Shown here one piece after another: positions 9,255 through 18,590 of a stretch of DNA of 64,000 nt. How positions within the stretch are numbered: position 1 is the stretch's first letter; every line of letters starts with the position of its first letter. Under the pieces are notes generated by a model that made no database searches, was not told the DNA's origin, and worked only from the letters and a program-made list of their open reading frames with translations. The stretch comes from Micromonospora zamorensis (GTDB taxonomy: Bacteria > Actinomycetota > Actinomycetes > Mycobacteriales > Micromonosporaceae), in contig NZ_LT607755.1 of the NCBI RefSeq assembly GCF_900090275.1, positions 2,480,001-2,544,000 of the forward strand. The letters are read 5' to 3'. The position numbers were made by a program, and so were the translations under genes.

Positions 9255-11171
9255 GTGAGCAACCAGGCCGAAACGTTGGAATTCCAGGCCGAGGCGCGTC
9301 AGCTCCTCCAGTTGGTGGTCCACTCGATCTATTCGAACAAGGACGTCTTCCTGCGGGAACTCATCTCGAACGCGTCCGACGCCCTGGACAAGCTGCGACT
9401 GGCCACGCTTGTCGACAAGGACCTCGTCGCCGACACCGACGACCTGCACGTCGCCCTCGAGATCGACCGGGACGCCCGCACCCTCGCCGTGCGGGACAAC
9501 GGCATCGGGATGACCCGCGACGAGGTCGTCCAGCTGATCGGCACCATCGCCAAGTCGGGCACCGCCGAGCTGCTGCGCAAGCTGCGCGAATCCGCCGACG
9601 CCCACGCCTCGCAGGACCTGATCGGCCAGTTCGGCGTCGGCTTCTACGCCGCGTTCATGGTCGCCGACCGGGTCACCCTGCTGACCCGCAAGGCCGGCGA
9701 GACCGGCGGCACCCGCTGGGAGTCCACCGGCGAGGGCACCTACTCGATCGAGTCGGTCGACGAGGCGCCACAGGGCACCACGGTGACCCTGCACCTCAAG
9801 CCGGTCGACACCGAGGACAATCTGCACGACTACACCGCCGAGTGGACCGTCCGGGAGATCGTCAAGCGATACTCCGACTTCATCGCCTGGCCGATCCGGA
9901 TGAGCGTCGAGCGCCCCGGCGCCGACGGCGAGGCCGCCACCAGCGAGGTGCAGACCCTCAACTCGATGAAGGCACTCTGGGCTCGACCCCGCGACGAGGT
10001 CGACGCCGCGGAGTACAACGAGTTCTACAAGCACGTCAGCCACGACTGGGCCGACCCGCTCGAGGTCGTGCACATGAAGGGCGAGGGCACCTTCGAGTAC
10101 GAGGCGCTGCTGTTCCTGCCCAGCCACGCCCCGCTCGACCTGTTCTCCCCGCAGGGCCGCCGCGGTGTCCAGCTCTACGTCAAGCGCGTCTTCATCATGG
10201 ACGACTGCGAGGCGCTGGTCCCGACCTACCTGCGCTTCGTCAAGGGCGTGGTCGACGCGCACGACCTGTCGCTGAACATCTCCCGCGAGATCCTCCAGCA
10301 GGACCGGCAGATCCAGATCGTCCGCCGTCGCCTGGTGAAGAAGATCCTCTCCACGGTCAAGGACCTCAAGGCCAACCACGCCGAGAGGTACCGCACCTTC
10401 TGGACCGAGTTCGGCGCGGTGGTCAAGGAAGGGCTGATCGACGACACCGACAACCGCGACACCCTGCTGGACCTCCTGTCGGTCGCCTCCACCCACGACC
10501 CCGCCGAGCCCACCGACCTGGCCGGCTACGTCTCACGGATGAAGGACGGCCAGAGCGACATCTGGTACGCCACCGGCGAGTCCCGGGCCGCCATCGAGAA
10601 CTCGCCGCACCTGGAGGCGTTCCGGGCCAAGGGCCACGAGGTGCTGCTGCTCACCGACCAGGTCGACGAGGTGTGGGTCGAGCGGGTCGGCGCGTACGAC
10701 GGTCGGCCGCTGCGGTCCATCGCCAAGGGCGAGATCGACCTGGACACCGACGAGGAGAAGCAGCAGGCCGAGGCCGAGCGCGAGCAGCAGCGGCAGGAGT
10801 TCGCCGCCCTGCTCGACTGGCTGGGCACCACCCTGACCGACAGCGTCCGGGAGGTGCGTCTGTCGTCGCGACTGACCACCTCGCCGGCCTGCGTCGTCGG
10901 CGACGCCCACGACCTCACGCCGACCCTCGAGAAGATGTACCGGGCGATGGGGCACGAGGTTCCCCCGACCAAGCGGATCCTGGAGATCAACCCCGGTCAC
11001 CCGCTGGTGTCCGGGCTGCGCAAGGCCCACGAGCAGGGCAGCGACCCCTCGGCCCTGACCGAGACCGCCGAGCTGCTCTACGGCCTGGCGGTGCTCGCCG
11101 AGGGCGGTGAGCTGACCGACCCGGCCCGCTTCACCCGGACGCTCGCCGACCGGCTGGCGCGCACCCTGTAG
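9255..11171 (+). CDS. htpG: Molecular chaperone HtpG (Hsp90)
   Basis: 638 residues from GTG 9255, which has a GGGAGA ribosome binding site; an in-frame ATG at 9243 lies inside that site, so GTG is preferred. N-terminal GHKL ATPase motifs are intact: ELISNASDALDKLR, DNGIGM, GTIAKSGT and GQFGVGFYAAFMVADRV. Middle and C-terminal domains follow (GVQLYVKRVFIMDDCE, LNISREILQQ), and length fits bacterial HtpG. It is a cytosolic homodimeric ATP-dependent chaperone. Confidence 0.98.
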   Translation: MSNQAETLEFQAEARQLLQLVVHSIYSNKDVFLRELISNASDALDKLRLATLVDKDLVADTDDLHVALEIDRDARTLAVRDNGIGMTRDEVVQLIGTIAKSGTAELLRKLRESADAHASQDLIGQFGVGFYAAFMVADRVTLLTRKAGETGGTRWESTGEGTYSIESVDEAPQGTTVTLHLKPVDTEDNLHDYTAEWTVREIVKRYSDFIAWPIRMSVERPGADGEAATSEVQTLNSMKALWARPRDEVDAAEYNEFYKHVSHDWADPLEVVHMKGEGTFEYEALLFLPSHAPLDLFSPQGRRGVQLYVKRVFIMDDCEALVPTYLRFVKGVVDAHDLSLNISREILQQDRQIQIVRRRLVKKILSTVKDLKANHAERYRTFWTEFGAVVKEGLIDDTDNRDTLLDLLSVASTHDPAEPTDLAGYVSRMKDGQSDIWYATGESRAAIENSPHLEAFRAKGHEVLLLTDQVDEVWVERVGAYDGRPLRSIAKGEIDLDTDEEKQQAEAEREQQRQEFAALLDWLGTTLTDSVREVRLSSRLTTSPACVVGDAHDLTPTLEKMYRAMGHEVPPTKRILEINPGHPLVSGLRKAHEQGSDPSALTETAELLYGLAVLAEGGELTDPARFTRTLADRLARTL

Positions 11172-11188
11172 CTGGCGTACCCCCTCAA

Positions 11189-11224
11189 GCGGCGGGCTTC
11201 CCGGGTCACCGGGTGGCCCGCCGC
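11189..11224 (+). terminator. Terminator hairpin after htpG
   Basis: A 9-bp stem (11189-11197 with 11216-11224) encloses a smaller inner stem around CCCGG/CCGGG. It lies 17 bp after the htpG stop and may also serve the convergent nitroreductase gene. Confidence 0.65.
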
Positions 11225-11237
11225 CGGCGGTGGCCGG

Positions 11238-11930
11238 CTACCAACGGTTCCAGTGGGCGAACCCGTCCGCGTCGGCCCGCGGACCGGGCTTGAAGTCGGT
11301 GCCCAGGGTGTACGCCACCGGCGTGAGCGCCACCTGCACGACGGTGTCGTAGGGGATGCCGAGCAGGTCTGCCATCTCCCTTTCGTAGCTGAGATGGCTC
11401 GTGGTCCACGCGGTGCCGAGCCCGCGTTCCCGGGCGGCCAGCATGAAGCTCCAGAACGCCGGGATGACCGAACCCCAGGCCCCGGCCTGCCCGCGCACGC
11501 TGGCCAGCTCGGCGCGGGACTCGACCCGCAGGCAGGGGATGAGCAGCAGCGGCACCTCGTGCAGGTGGTCCGCCAGGTGTTGCAGGCTGCCGGCGATCCG
11601 GCCCCACTGCTCGGAGGCGAAGTCCATCCGGCTGAAGGCCGGCCCGGTGCCGCCCGACGCGGGTGGCGGTGCCATCAGCCCGAGTCGCCACAGTCGGGCG
11701 ACGGCGGCCCGGGTCTGCGGATCCTCGACGAAGATGAAGTCCCAGCGTTGCCTGTTGCGGCCGCTGGGGGCCTGAAGTGCGATGCGCAGGCAGTCCTCGA
11801 TCACGTCACGGGGGACCGGGCGTCCCAGGTCGAGGCGCTTGCGGACGGCGCGGGTCGTGCTCAGGACCTCGTCGGCGGACAGGCCCAGTGTGCGCGGCCC
11901 GCTCTGCCCGGCCGGTCTGGTGTCGCTCAT
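11238..11930 (-). CDS. Nitroreductase family protein
   Basis: 230 residues. N-terminal TTRAVRKRLDL and the LQAPSGRNRQRWDF segment are the FMN-binding signature of the nitroreductase fold, with FWSFMLAARERGLGTAWTT near residue 150 and the late LGIPYDT motif. Expected to be an FMN-dependent NAD(P)H oxidoreductase acting on nitro or quinone compounds. Its start overlaps the stop of the upstream ArsR gene by 4 bp, so the two are co-transcribed and co-translated. Confidence 0.88.
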   Translation of the reverse strand: MSDTRPAGQSGPRTLGLSADEVLSTTRAVRKRLDLGRPVPRDVIEDCLRIALQAPSGRNRQRWDFIFVEDPQTRAAVARLWRLGLMAPPPASGGTGPAFSRMDFASEQWGRIAGSLQHLADHLHEVPLLLIPCLRVESRAELASVRGQAGAWGSVIPAFWSFMLAARERGLGTAWTTSHLSYEREMADLLGIPYDTVVQVALTPVAYTLGTDFKPGPRADADGFAHWNRW

Positions 11931-12271
11931 GCGGGAACTCCCACTCGTTCGGTCAGGTCGAGGTTGGCGATGACCGCGGGAAGGAGCCCGGGAAACCGGT
12001 CATTGATGTCGTCCGCACGCAGCTCGTGTCTGCGGAAGCTGCCGTTGGGCGTGACGCGGAGGACGCCGGCTGCCCGCAGCACCTTCAGGTGATGCGACAG
12101 CGTGGACATGCTCACCTCGGACAACGCGTCGAACTTCCCGCAGACGACCCCACCGGCCTGCGCCAACTGTCGTACGACACTCAGGCGCACCGGGTCGGCG
12201 AGGGCGCCGAGCACGGTGGCGAGGTCGACCGAGGCGAGATCGGGATGATGCAGGGCTCTCATGGACGCCAT
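11927..12271 (-). CDS. ArsR family transcriptional regulator
   Basis: 114 residues from ATG 12271 (ATG 12262 is also possible). Winged helix: LGALADPVRLSVVRQL, recognition helix SEVSMSTLSHHLKVLRAAGV and the wing RVTPNGSFRRHELR. Cysteine is limited to one residue (VVCGKFD), so it is not an obvious metal sensor. It is the first gene of a two-gene unit with the nitroreductase, and a TTTCGAAA-centred repeat lies just upstream between it and the divergent ThuA gene. Confidence 0.88.
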   Translation of the reverse strand: MASMRALHHPDLASVDLATVLGALADPVRLSVVRQLAQAGGVVCGKFDALSEVSMSTLSHHLKVLRAAGVLRVTPNGSFRRHELRADDINDRFPGLLPAVIANLDLTERVGVPA

Positions 12272-12280
12272 GCTAGCTTT

Positions 12281-12302
12281 GATTTCGTGATTTCGAAAAT
12301 CG
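12281..12302. promoter_or_regulatory. Putative ArsR operator between divergent genes
   Basis: GATTTCG occurs at 12281-12287 and again at 12289-12295, and the second copy forms a near-palindrome around TTTCGAAA, ending AAATCG. This AT-rich block lies 10 bp upstream of the ArsR start and about 25 bp upstream of the ThuA-like start, so one repressor could control both. Confidence 0.5.
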
Positions 12303-12327
12303 TCCAAGTGAAGAGCGGAGCACGGTC

Positions 12328-12990
12328 ATGCCGGTCGACACAGTGATCTTCAGCGGGGAGGGCCCGCACGCCGATCCCTGGCACCCGTTGTCCGAGACCA
12401 GCGCGGCGATCGCCAAGCTCGTCGGCGACGCGGGCCCGGTGGCGATCGTGACCACCGTCGACCAACTCGAGGCCGCACTCGACGGCGCCCGCCTCCTGGT
12501 GGTGAACGCCAGCGCCGACCGCACGGCTCCGATCCCGCAGGACGAGGAGTTCGGCCGCGTCCTCGACGCCTTCCTGGCCCGTAGCGGCAGCCTGCTCGCC
12601 ACGCACAGCGCGACGATCGCGTTTCCCCAGCTCGCGACCTGGCGATCCACGGTTGGCGCCGCCTGGGACCACGGTCGGACCTTCCACCCGCCGATCGGAA
12701 CGAGCCTCATCCGACGCACCGACATCGAGCACCCGATCACTACCGGTCTCGTGGACTTCGAGGTGCACGACGAGCGCTACACCGACCTGGAGTTGCTCGA
12801 CGGCGTCGACGTCGAGACTCTCTACGTCCACGACGAGGGTGGCGACACCCACCCGCTCGTCTGGGCGCGCACGGCCGGGAGCAGCCGGATCGTCTACAAC
12901 GTACTCGGTCACGACGCCCGGTCGTACGAGTCGCCGGGACACGTCGAGCTGCTGCGGCGCATCGTGCTCTGGCTCCGTCACCGCATCTGA
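12328..12990 (+). CDS. ThuA-like domain protein
   Basis: 220 residues with the glutamine-amidotransferase-like ThuA fold: VIFSGEGPHADPWHP at the start, LLVVNASADRTAP, LATHSATIAFPQ near residue 93, WDHGRTFHPPIGTS and a late NVLGHDARSYESPGHVELLRR motif. ThuA proteins are linked to trehalose or other sugar utilisation, but the exact reaction is unsettled. It is divergent from the ArsR/nitroreductase unit. Confidence 0.82.
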   Translation: MPVDTVIFSGEGPHADPWHPLSETSAAIAKLVGDAGPVAIVTTVDQLEAALDGARLLVVNASADRTAPIPQDEEFGRVLDAFLARSGSLLATHSATIAFPQLATWRSTVGAAWDHGRTFHPPIGTSLIRRTDIEHPITTGLVDFEVHDERYTDLELLDGVDVETLYVHDEGGDTHPLVWARTAGSSRIVYNVLGHDARSYESPGHVELLRRIVLWLRHRI

Positions 12991-13067
12991 TCCGCAACGG
13001 TCCACGGTGGTCACTGCACATTGACCACCCACCCGCAACCGCTGCGGGTGACGCCCCGCGTACCCCG

Positions 13068-13116
13068 GTGAAGAACTTCACAGGGGTTGGGCGATCGTCA
13101 CCGACCGTGCCTAACG
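13068..13116 (+). promoter_or_regulatory. Crp-like box and promoter of the rpf transcript
   Basis: GTGAAGAACTTCAC at 13068-13081 fits GTG-N8-CAC, the core of actinobacterial Crp sites. Just downstream TTGGGC (13087-13092) and CTAACG (13111-13116) are spaced 18 bp as -35/-10 elements. Transcription would begin near 13123, right before the riboswitch. Crp control of rpfA is known in Mycobacterium tuberculosis and Streptomyces coelicolor. Confidence 0.5.
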
Positions 13117-13124
13117 TCGGTCGG

Positions 13125-14048
<924 letters not shown>

Positions 14049-14055
14049 ATGACAC

Positions 14056-14091
14056 ACGAACGCTCGGCCGGGTCACCGGCCGAGCGTTCGT
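14056..14091 (+). terminator. Strong hairpin terminator after rpf
   Basis: A perfect 16-bp stem (14056-14071 with 14076-14091) and a GTCA loop, 42 bp after the rpf stop; also positioned to stop transcription of the convergent gene at 14140. Confidence 0.8.
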
Positions 14092-14139
14092 ACGTGTGGT
14101 GCGGATCAGCCCGAGCGCCCGTACCCCGGGGGGAAGCCG

Positions 14140-14511
14140 TCACGCCGCGGAGGCGGATGCCTTCGACCCTCGGTGCGACGCGACCGGGCCGGCGTTCCAG
14201 CCCCAGCGGGGCGCCGGTGCGCTGCCCTCCCCGGACCAGCCCGTGCCGCCCTCCTCGTTGTCGTCGCCGTCGACGGTCATCTCGACCGGGGCGGGTGTGC
14301 TGCGGGCCAGTCGCATCGACTGCTCCGCGCCGGCGCGGGCCGCGCACGGCCAGGACTGCCCGGCGCACTGAAGGTTGCGGCACTGACCCTCGTCGTCCGG
14401 CTCGTGGGCGCTCAGCACGTCGATCGCCAGTTGCCAGAGCAGCGGGTCGGTTACGTCGTGCGGCCGCTCGGCAGTGCGACTCGGCCGGTTGCTGGTGTCG
14501 TCGTCGGACAT
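14140..14511 (-). CDS. Conserved hypothetical protein with CxxxxC...C cluster
   Basis: 123 residues from ATG 14511, with a GGGGGGA ribosome binding site. A disordered acidic start is followed by DPLLWQLAIDVLSAHEPD and a cysteine-containing segment CRNLQCAGQSWPC, then a low-complexity tail. The Cys spacing could bind a metal, but no known domain is recognised. It resembles short housekeeping-like proteins of Micromonosporaceae that list dose and locus information poorly, so no function is assigned. Confidence 0.65.
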   Translation of the reverse strand: MSDDDTSNRPSRTAERPHDVTDPLLWQLAIDVLSAHEPDDEGQCRNLQCAGQSWPCAARAGAEQSMRLARSTPAPVEMTVDGDDNEEGGTGWSGEGSAPAPRWGWNAGPVASHRGSKASASAA

Positions 14512-14634
14512 TGTGGGTCCCCCCTTGTCAGGCTGTACCCCACAAGGGTCACCCGTGAGCCGCTGGTTAAACCGCCGACCTGCTGTGATGTGTCTCCGGT
14601 CGCAGCGGTCGCCGGGACGCCGCACGCAGATCGG

Positions 14635-15828
14635 TCAATCCGGCAGCAGCGGCATCTCGACGCCCGGCTCCCGGCCGAGCAGGACCGCTCGGGTCAGCGC
14701 CGCTGAGCCGAACCGGTCGCGGACCGCGTCCACCGCAGCGTCCAACTCAGCGCCAGGATCGCGGTGAAATGGCAGCTCCGGTTGCACGGGGTTGTCGTCC
14801 AGGTTGCCCACTGAGACACCGATCAGGGTGACACCACGACGATCGATCTCGGTCAGCGCGGCTCGCAGCAACGCGCGCGCGGCGGCGAGCAGCGGCGTCG
14901 TGTCGGCGGTCGCCTTGCCGATGGTGTGCGAGCGAGTGGCCCGGGTGTAGTCGCCGAAGCGCAGCCGCAACACCACGGTGCGACCGGACCGCCCCGCCGC
15001 CCGCATGCGGCGGCTGACCCGGTCGACCAGGCCGGCGAGGATGGCATCCAGCTCCGCCGGGGCATGCGGGGTGCGGCTCAGCGCATGCTGCGCGCCCATC
15101 GAGCCGCGTCGCCGGCCAACCTGCACCGAGCGGGGATCGCGGTTGTGCGCCAGGGCGTGCAGGTGCCTGCCGGCGCCCGACCCGAGCAGCGACACCAGGG
15201 CGGCCTCACCGAGGCGGGCCACCTCACCGACCGTACGGATCCGGCGTTCCCGCAGCTTCGCTGAGGTGACCGGCCCGACGCCCCACAACCGCTCGACCGG
15301 CAGCGGGTGCAGGAACGCCAACTCGGCGTCCGGTGCGACCACCAGCAGACCGTCCGGCTTCGCCACCCCGCTGGCCACCTTCGCCAGGAACTTCGTGCGG
15401 GCCACACCCACCGTGATCGGCAGGTGGACCCGTTCACGAACCTCCCGGCGCAGCCGCTCGGCGATCTCGGCCGGCGACCCGACCAGCCGCCACAGGCCAC
15501 CGACGTCCAGGAACGCCTCGTCGATGGAGAGCCCCTCGACCAGTGGCGTGGTCTGCCGGAAGATCTCGAAGACCGCCCGGCTCGCCGCCGTGTACGCCGA
15601 CATCCGGGGCGGCACCACGATCGCGTCCGGACAGAGGCGGCGCGCCTGCTGACCACCCATCGCGCTGCGTACGCCTCGCGCCTTCGCCTCGTAACTGGCC
15701 GCGAGGACCACGCCGGCGCCGACGATCACCGGCCGCCCCCGCAGGCGCGGGTCGTCACGCTGCTCGACCGACGCGTAGAAGGCGTCCAGGTCGGCGTGCA
15801 GGATGCTGGCGCCGGGCGACACGTACAC
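14635..15828 (-). CDS. dinB: DNA polymerase IV (Y-family, translesion)
   Basis: 397 residues. Palm residues are intact: HADLDAFYASVEQ (Asp13) and SIDEAFLDV (Asp103, Glu104). It has the Y-family helix-hairpin-helix (LWGVGPVTSAKLRERRIRTVGEVARL) and little-finger region (RRRGSMGAQHALSRTP). Full-length for DinB. It copies past DNA lesions at the cost of fidelity. No beta-clamp partner or imuB gene is adjacent; the C-terminus carries PELPFHRD, which resembles a clamp-binding QxxLxF-like tail. Confidence 0.95.
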   Translation of the reverse strand: MYVSPGASILHADLDAFYASVEQRDDPRLRGRPVIVGAGVVLAASYEAKARGVRSAMGGQQARRLCPDAIVVPPRMSAYTAASRAVFEIFRQTTPLVEGLSIDEAFLDVGGLWRLVGSPAEIAERLRREVRERVHLPITVGVARTKFLAKVASGVAKPDGLLVVAPDAELAFLHPLPVERLWGVGPVTSAKLRERRIRTVGEVARLGEAALVSLLGSGAGRHLHALAHNRDPRSVQVGRRRGSMGAQHALSRTPHAPAELDAILAGLVDRVSRRMRAAGRSGRTVVLRLRFGDYTRATRSHTIGKATADTTPLLAAARALLRAALTEIDRRGVTLIGVSVGNLDDNPVQPELPFHRDPGAELDAAVDAVRDRFGSAALTRAVLLGREPGVEMPLLPD

Positions 15829-15879
15829 ATGTTCGCATGGCGGGTGGCCATCTCTGCAATGAGCTGGGCGAACGTCCGA

Positions 15880-16317
15880 TCAGTCGAGGCAGAACTCGTT
15901 GCCCTCCGGGTCGGCCATGACGAGGTGACCGGCACCCAGTGGGGGAGCGGGCTCGTGGCGACTGAGTCGGGTGGCGCCGTATCCGGCGAGTCGTTCCGCC
16001 TCCGCCTCCAGCGCCGCCATCCGCTCGTCACCCGTGAGCCCGGGAGCGGCCCGCACATCGAGGTGTACGCGATTCTTCACCCGCTTGGGCTCGGGCACCC
16101 GCTGGAAGAACAGGCGCGGTCGTACACCCTCGGGGTCGACCACCGCTGAGGCGTCGTTGCGGTTCTCCGGCGGGACCCCCATCGCGTCCAGCGCCTGCTC
16201 CCACGACTCGAAGTCTCCGGGCGGTCCCTGCAACTGGTAGCCGAGGGCCTCGGCCCAGAACTCGGCCAACCCGGCGGGGTCGGCGCAGTCGAACGTGATC
16301 TGGACGTCGCGGGCCAT
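15880..16317 (-). CDS. VOC (glyoxalase-like) family protein
   Basis: 145 residues from ATG 16317 (CAGGGAGCTGAC ribosome binding site; an upstream ATG at 16350 lacks one). Paired beta-alpha-beta modules: ITFDCADPAGLAEFWAEALGY at the start, RVHLDVRA in the middle and HLVMADPEGNEFCLD at the end. Metal-binding positions are H/E-like. Divergent from the WYL regulator at 16412, a recurrent pairing in actinomycetes. Substrate unknown; bleomycin-resistance-like or glyoxalase-like roles are possible. Confidence 0.88.
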   Translation of the reverse strand: MARDVQITFDCADPAGLAEFWAEALGYQLQGPPGDFESWEQALDAMGVPPENRNDASAVVDPEGVRPRLFFQRVPEPKRVKNRVHLDVRAAPGLTGDERMAALEAEAERLAGYGATRLSRHEPAPPLGAGHLVMADPEGNEFCLD

Positions 16318-16411
16318 GTCAGCTCCCTGTCTCGTGATCTGGTCGGTCATGATCCCAGCCTCTCGTGAATAGCGGACAGGGTCGTTCCGCGATCCGTGCG
16401 ACGATCGGCGT

Positions 16412-17386
16412 GTGACCGTCGAGGCAACGACCGAGCGGGTGCTGCGGTTGCTGGCGTTGCTCCAGCGGCGACCATCCTGGACCGCCGCCGACCTCGCCGC
16501 CGAGCTGGGCGTCACCGACCGCTGCGTCCGCCGCGACGTGCAGCGACTGCGCACACTCGGCTATCCCGTGCAGGCGGTGTCGGGCGTCGGCGGTGGCTAC
16601 CAGCTTGGCGCGGGCACCCGGCTGCCGCCGTTGCTCCTCGACGACGAGGAGGCCATCGCGACGGCGGTCTCCCTGCGCCTCGCCTCGGGCGGCACGATCG
16701 CCGGAGCGGGCGAGGCGGCCCTGCGGGCGCTCGCGAAGCTCGACCAGGTGATGCCGTCGCGGTTGCGTGCCGAGGTGCGGGCGGTGCACGGCGCCACGGA
16801 GACGCTCCTGGGCCCGGTGGCCGAGATCGACGCGGAGCTGCTGGTGACACTGGCGCGGGCCTGTCGCGACGCGGTGCGGGTCCGCTTCACCTACGCCGGC
16901 CGCGACGGTGGGGACCGCGAACGGACTGTGGAACCGATCCGGATGGTCACCACAGGTCGCCGCTGGTATCTGATGGCCTGGGACGTCGACCGCGACGACT
17001 GGCGTACGTTCCGGCTCGACCGGATGGGCGCGGCGACCGCGACGACCTGGCGCTTCCGAGCGCGCGAGCATCCGGATCCGGTCGCGTACGTGCAGCGGTC
17101 GGTGACCGAGGCGCCGTACCGGTATCTCGCCCGCGTGCGGGTGCACGCCCAGCCGGACCGGGTGCGGGCGTTGGTGCCACCGCAGGTCGGGCGTGTCGAG
17201 GACGACCGCGACGGATGGTGCGTGCTGGTCGTCGGCGGCGAGAGCCTGGACTGGCTCGCCGCGCATCTGGCACGCCTCGATCACGAGATGGAGGTGCTGG
17301 AGCCTCCCGAGTTGCGCGAGGCCGTCGGCCGCCTCGCCCGTCGCCTCGCCGTGCTGGCGGGTGGGCCATCGGAACCGGGCGGGTAG
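16412..17386 (+). CDS. HTH and WYL domain transcriptional regulator
   Basis: 324 residues from GTG 16412. N-terminal HTH (LLALLQRRPSWTAADLAAELGVTDRCVRRDVQRL), a middle linker and the WYL domain (RFTYAGRDGG...GRRWYLMAWDVDRDDWRTFRLDRM), ending in a WCX-like region. WYL domains bind nucleic acid or small ligands. It probably controls the divergent VOC gene. Its last 106 bp overlap the convergent GNAT gene. Confidence 0.9.
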   Translation: MTVEATTERVLRLLALLQRRPSWTAADLAAELGVTDRCVRRDVQRLRTLGYPVQAVSGVGGGYQLGAGTRLPPLLLDDEEAIATAVSLRLASGGTIAGAGEAALRALAKLDQVMPSRLRAEVRAVHGATETLLGPVAEIDAELLVTLARACRDAVRVRFTYAGRDGGDRERTVEPIRMVTTGRRWYLMAWDVDRDDWRTFRLDRMGAATATTWRFRAREHPDPVAYVQRSVTEAPYRYLARVRVHAQPDRVRALVPPQVGRVEDDRDGWCVLVVGGESLDWLAAHLARLDHEMEVLEPPELREAVGRLARRLAVLAGGPSEPGG

Positions 17387-17877
17387 TGGCGCAGCGCGTA
17401 GTGCCGCAGCGACACCGGGCTGCCGTCCGGGGCGGTCCATGGTGCCGTGCTCGTCCCGACGCGCCGCCAGCCGGTGCGCTCGTAGAGCGCGGCGGCCGCG
17501 GCACCACCGGCGGCCAGCTCCAGCACCAGGTCCGTACCGCGTCTGCTCGCCCACTGGCGGGCACGGTCTAGCAGCGCGCTGCCCAGCGCCAACCCTCGGG
17601 CGGACGGCACCACGAAGAGGCGAGCCACCTCGGCTGTCGGCCGGGCCGGCGGCCCGCCCACCGGGTCGGGGATCCGATGCACCGCGACATGCCCCACGAC
17701 GGCCCCGTCGGCGTCGACCGCCACCCAGGCGCGCGCCGGGTGCGGCTCGCGCAGCCAGCGGTGCGGGTCGGCGGGCCAGTTCAGCGGGTACCTGTCGACC
17801 CGGTGAACCTCGGCGAGCCCCGCGACGCAGCCGTCCAGGTCGGTGGCGCGCCGCCGGCGGATCCGGGGTTGGTTCAC
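17281..17877 (-). CDS. GNAT family N-acetyltransferase
   Basis: 198 residues. Motif A is [27 protein letters not shown], followed by [23 protein letters not shown], both classic acetyl-CoA binding and GNAT core. Past about residue 168 the chain ([18 protein letters not shown]...) reads antisense to the WYL gene and looks like a tail added by loss of an earlier stop. Its start overlaps the stop of the next GNAT by 4 bp, so the two form an operon. Confidence 0.88.
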   Translation of the reverse strand: MNQPRIRRRRATDLDGCVAGLAEVHRVDRYPLNWPADPHRWLREPHPARAWVAVDADGAVVGHVAVHRIPDPVGGPPARPTAEVARLFVVPSARGLALGSALLDRARQWASRRGTDLVLELAAGGAAAAALYERTGWRRVGTSTAPWTAPDGSPVSLRHYALRHYPPGSDGPPASTARRRARRPTASRNSGGSSTSIS

Positions 17878-18395
17878 AGGTCGTCGAACGGGCCGGCGTA
17901 GCGGAACTCACCGCGGATCGACTCCCGCCACGCGGTCAGCGGCCGGGCCTGGAAATACTGCGGCCCCCACGGCTGCGGCGGGGTGACGCCCAGCTCGACG
18001 GCGGGCCGGAACCCGAAGCGCGGGTAGTAGTCAGGGTGCCCGAGCAGCACCACCAGCGGCTCGTCCCGCGCGTCGGCTGCGCCGAGCACCGCGTGCATCA
18101 ACGCGTGGCCCACCCCACGGCGCTGCCAGTCGGGCAGCACACCGAGTGGCCCCAGCCCGAGCGCCACCGGCTCGCCGGCCACCCGGCCGCGCGTGGCCAC
18201 CACGTGCCCCACCACCTGGCCGTCCGAATCGGTCGCCACCAGCGAGTACGCGGGCAGCCAACCCTCGTCGGCGCGCAGCGCGTCGACCAGGGTCGCCTCG
18301 ACCGGTACGCCAGCGCCGTCGGTCCTGGCGAAGGCGGCGGAGTGAACCGCCCGGATGGCGTCGGCGTCGGCGTCCGTCTCGCGTCTGATCAGCAC
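17874..18395 (-). CDS. GNAT family N-acetyltransferase (N-acetylglutamate/ribosomal type)
   Basis: 173 residues from GTG 18395 ([21 protein letters not shown]). Core motif: [24 protein letters not shown] and [17 protein letters not shown], which places it in the YhbS-like GNAT group. Upstream in-frame ATG 18431 would add an unlikely basic leader. Four-base overlap with the downstream GNAT implies translational coupling. Confidence 0.88.
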   Translation of the reverse strand: MLIRRETDADADAIRAVHSAAFARTDGAGVPVEATLVDALRADEGWLPAYSLVATDSDGQVVGHVVATRGRVAGEPVALGLGPLGVLPDWQRRGVGHALMHAVLGAADARDEPLVVLLGHPDYYPRFGFRPAVELGVTPPQPWGPQYFQARPLTAWRESIRGEFRYAGPFDDL

Positions 18396-18520
18396 CGCGC
18401 CACCATAGGCCCACCGTGTCGCCGGCTCCACGCCTTTATCACCTGCGCCGATGTGTCGACGGTCGTCGCTTCGGAGTCACGCCGGCGGGCACGCCCGGCG
18501 GGCATGACGCGAAAACGACT

Positions 18521-18556
18521 GATGACTGTGAGGCATAAATATGCCTCACAGTCATC
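18521..18556. repeat. Long perfect intergenic palindrome (17-bp arms)
   Basis: Arms 18521-18537 and 18540-18556 are perfect inverted copies with a 2-nt spacer. The sequence is far more AT-rich than its surroundings and lies 35 bp past the stop of the flavoprotein gene at 18591. On the minus strand it is followed by GTTTTC, so it may act as that gene's terminator. Confidence 0.8.
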
Positions 18557-18590
18557 AAGCTCATGGGCCCAAGGGCTCGGACCTGGGACC

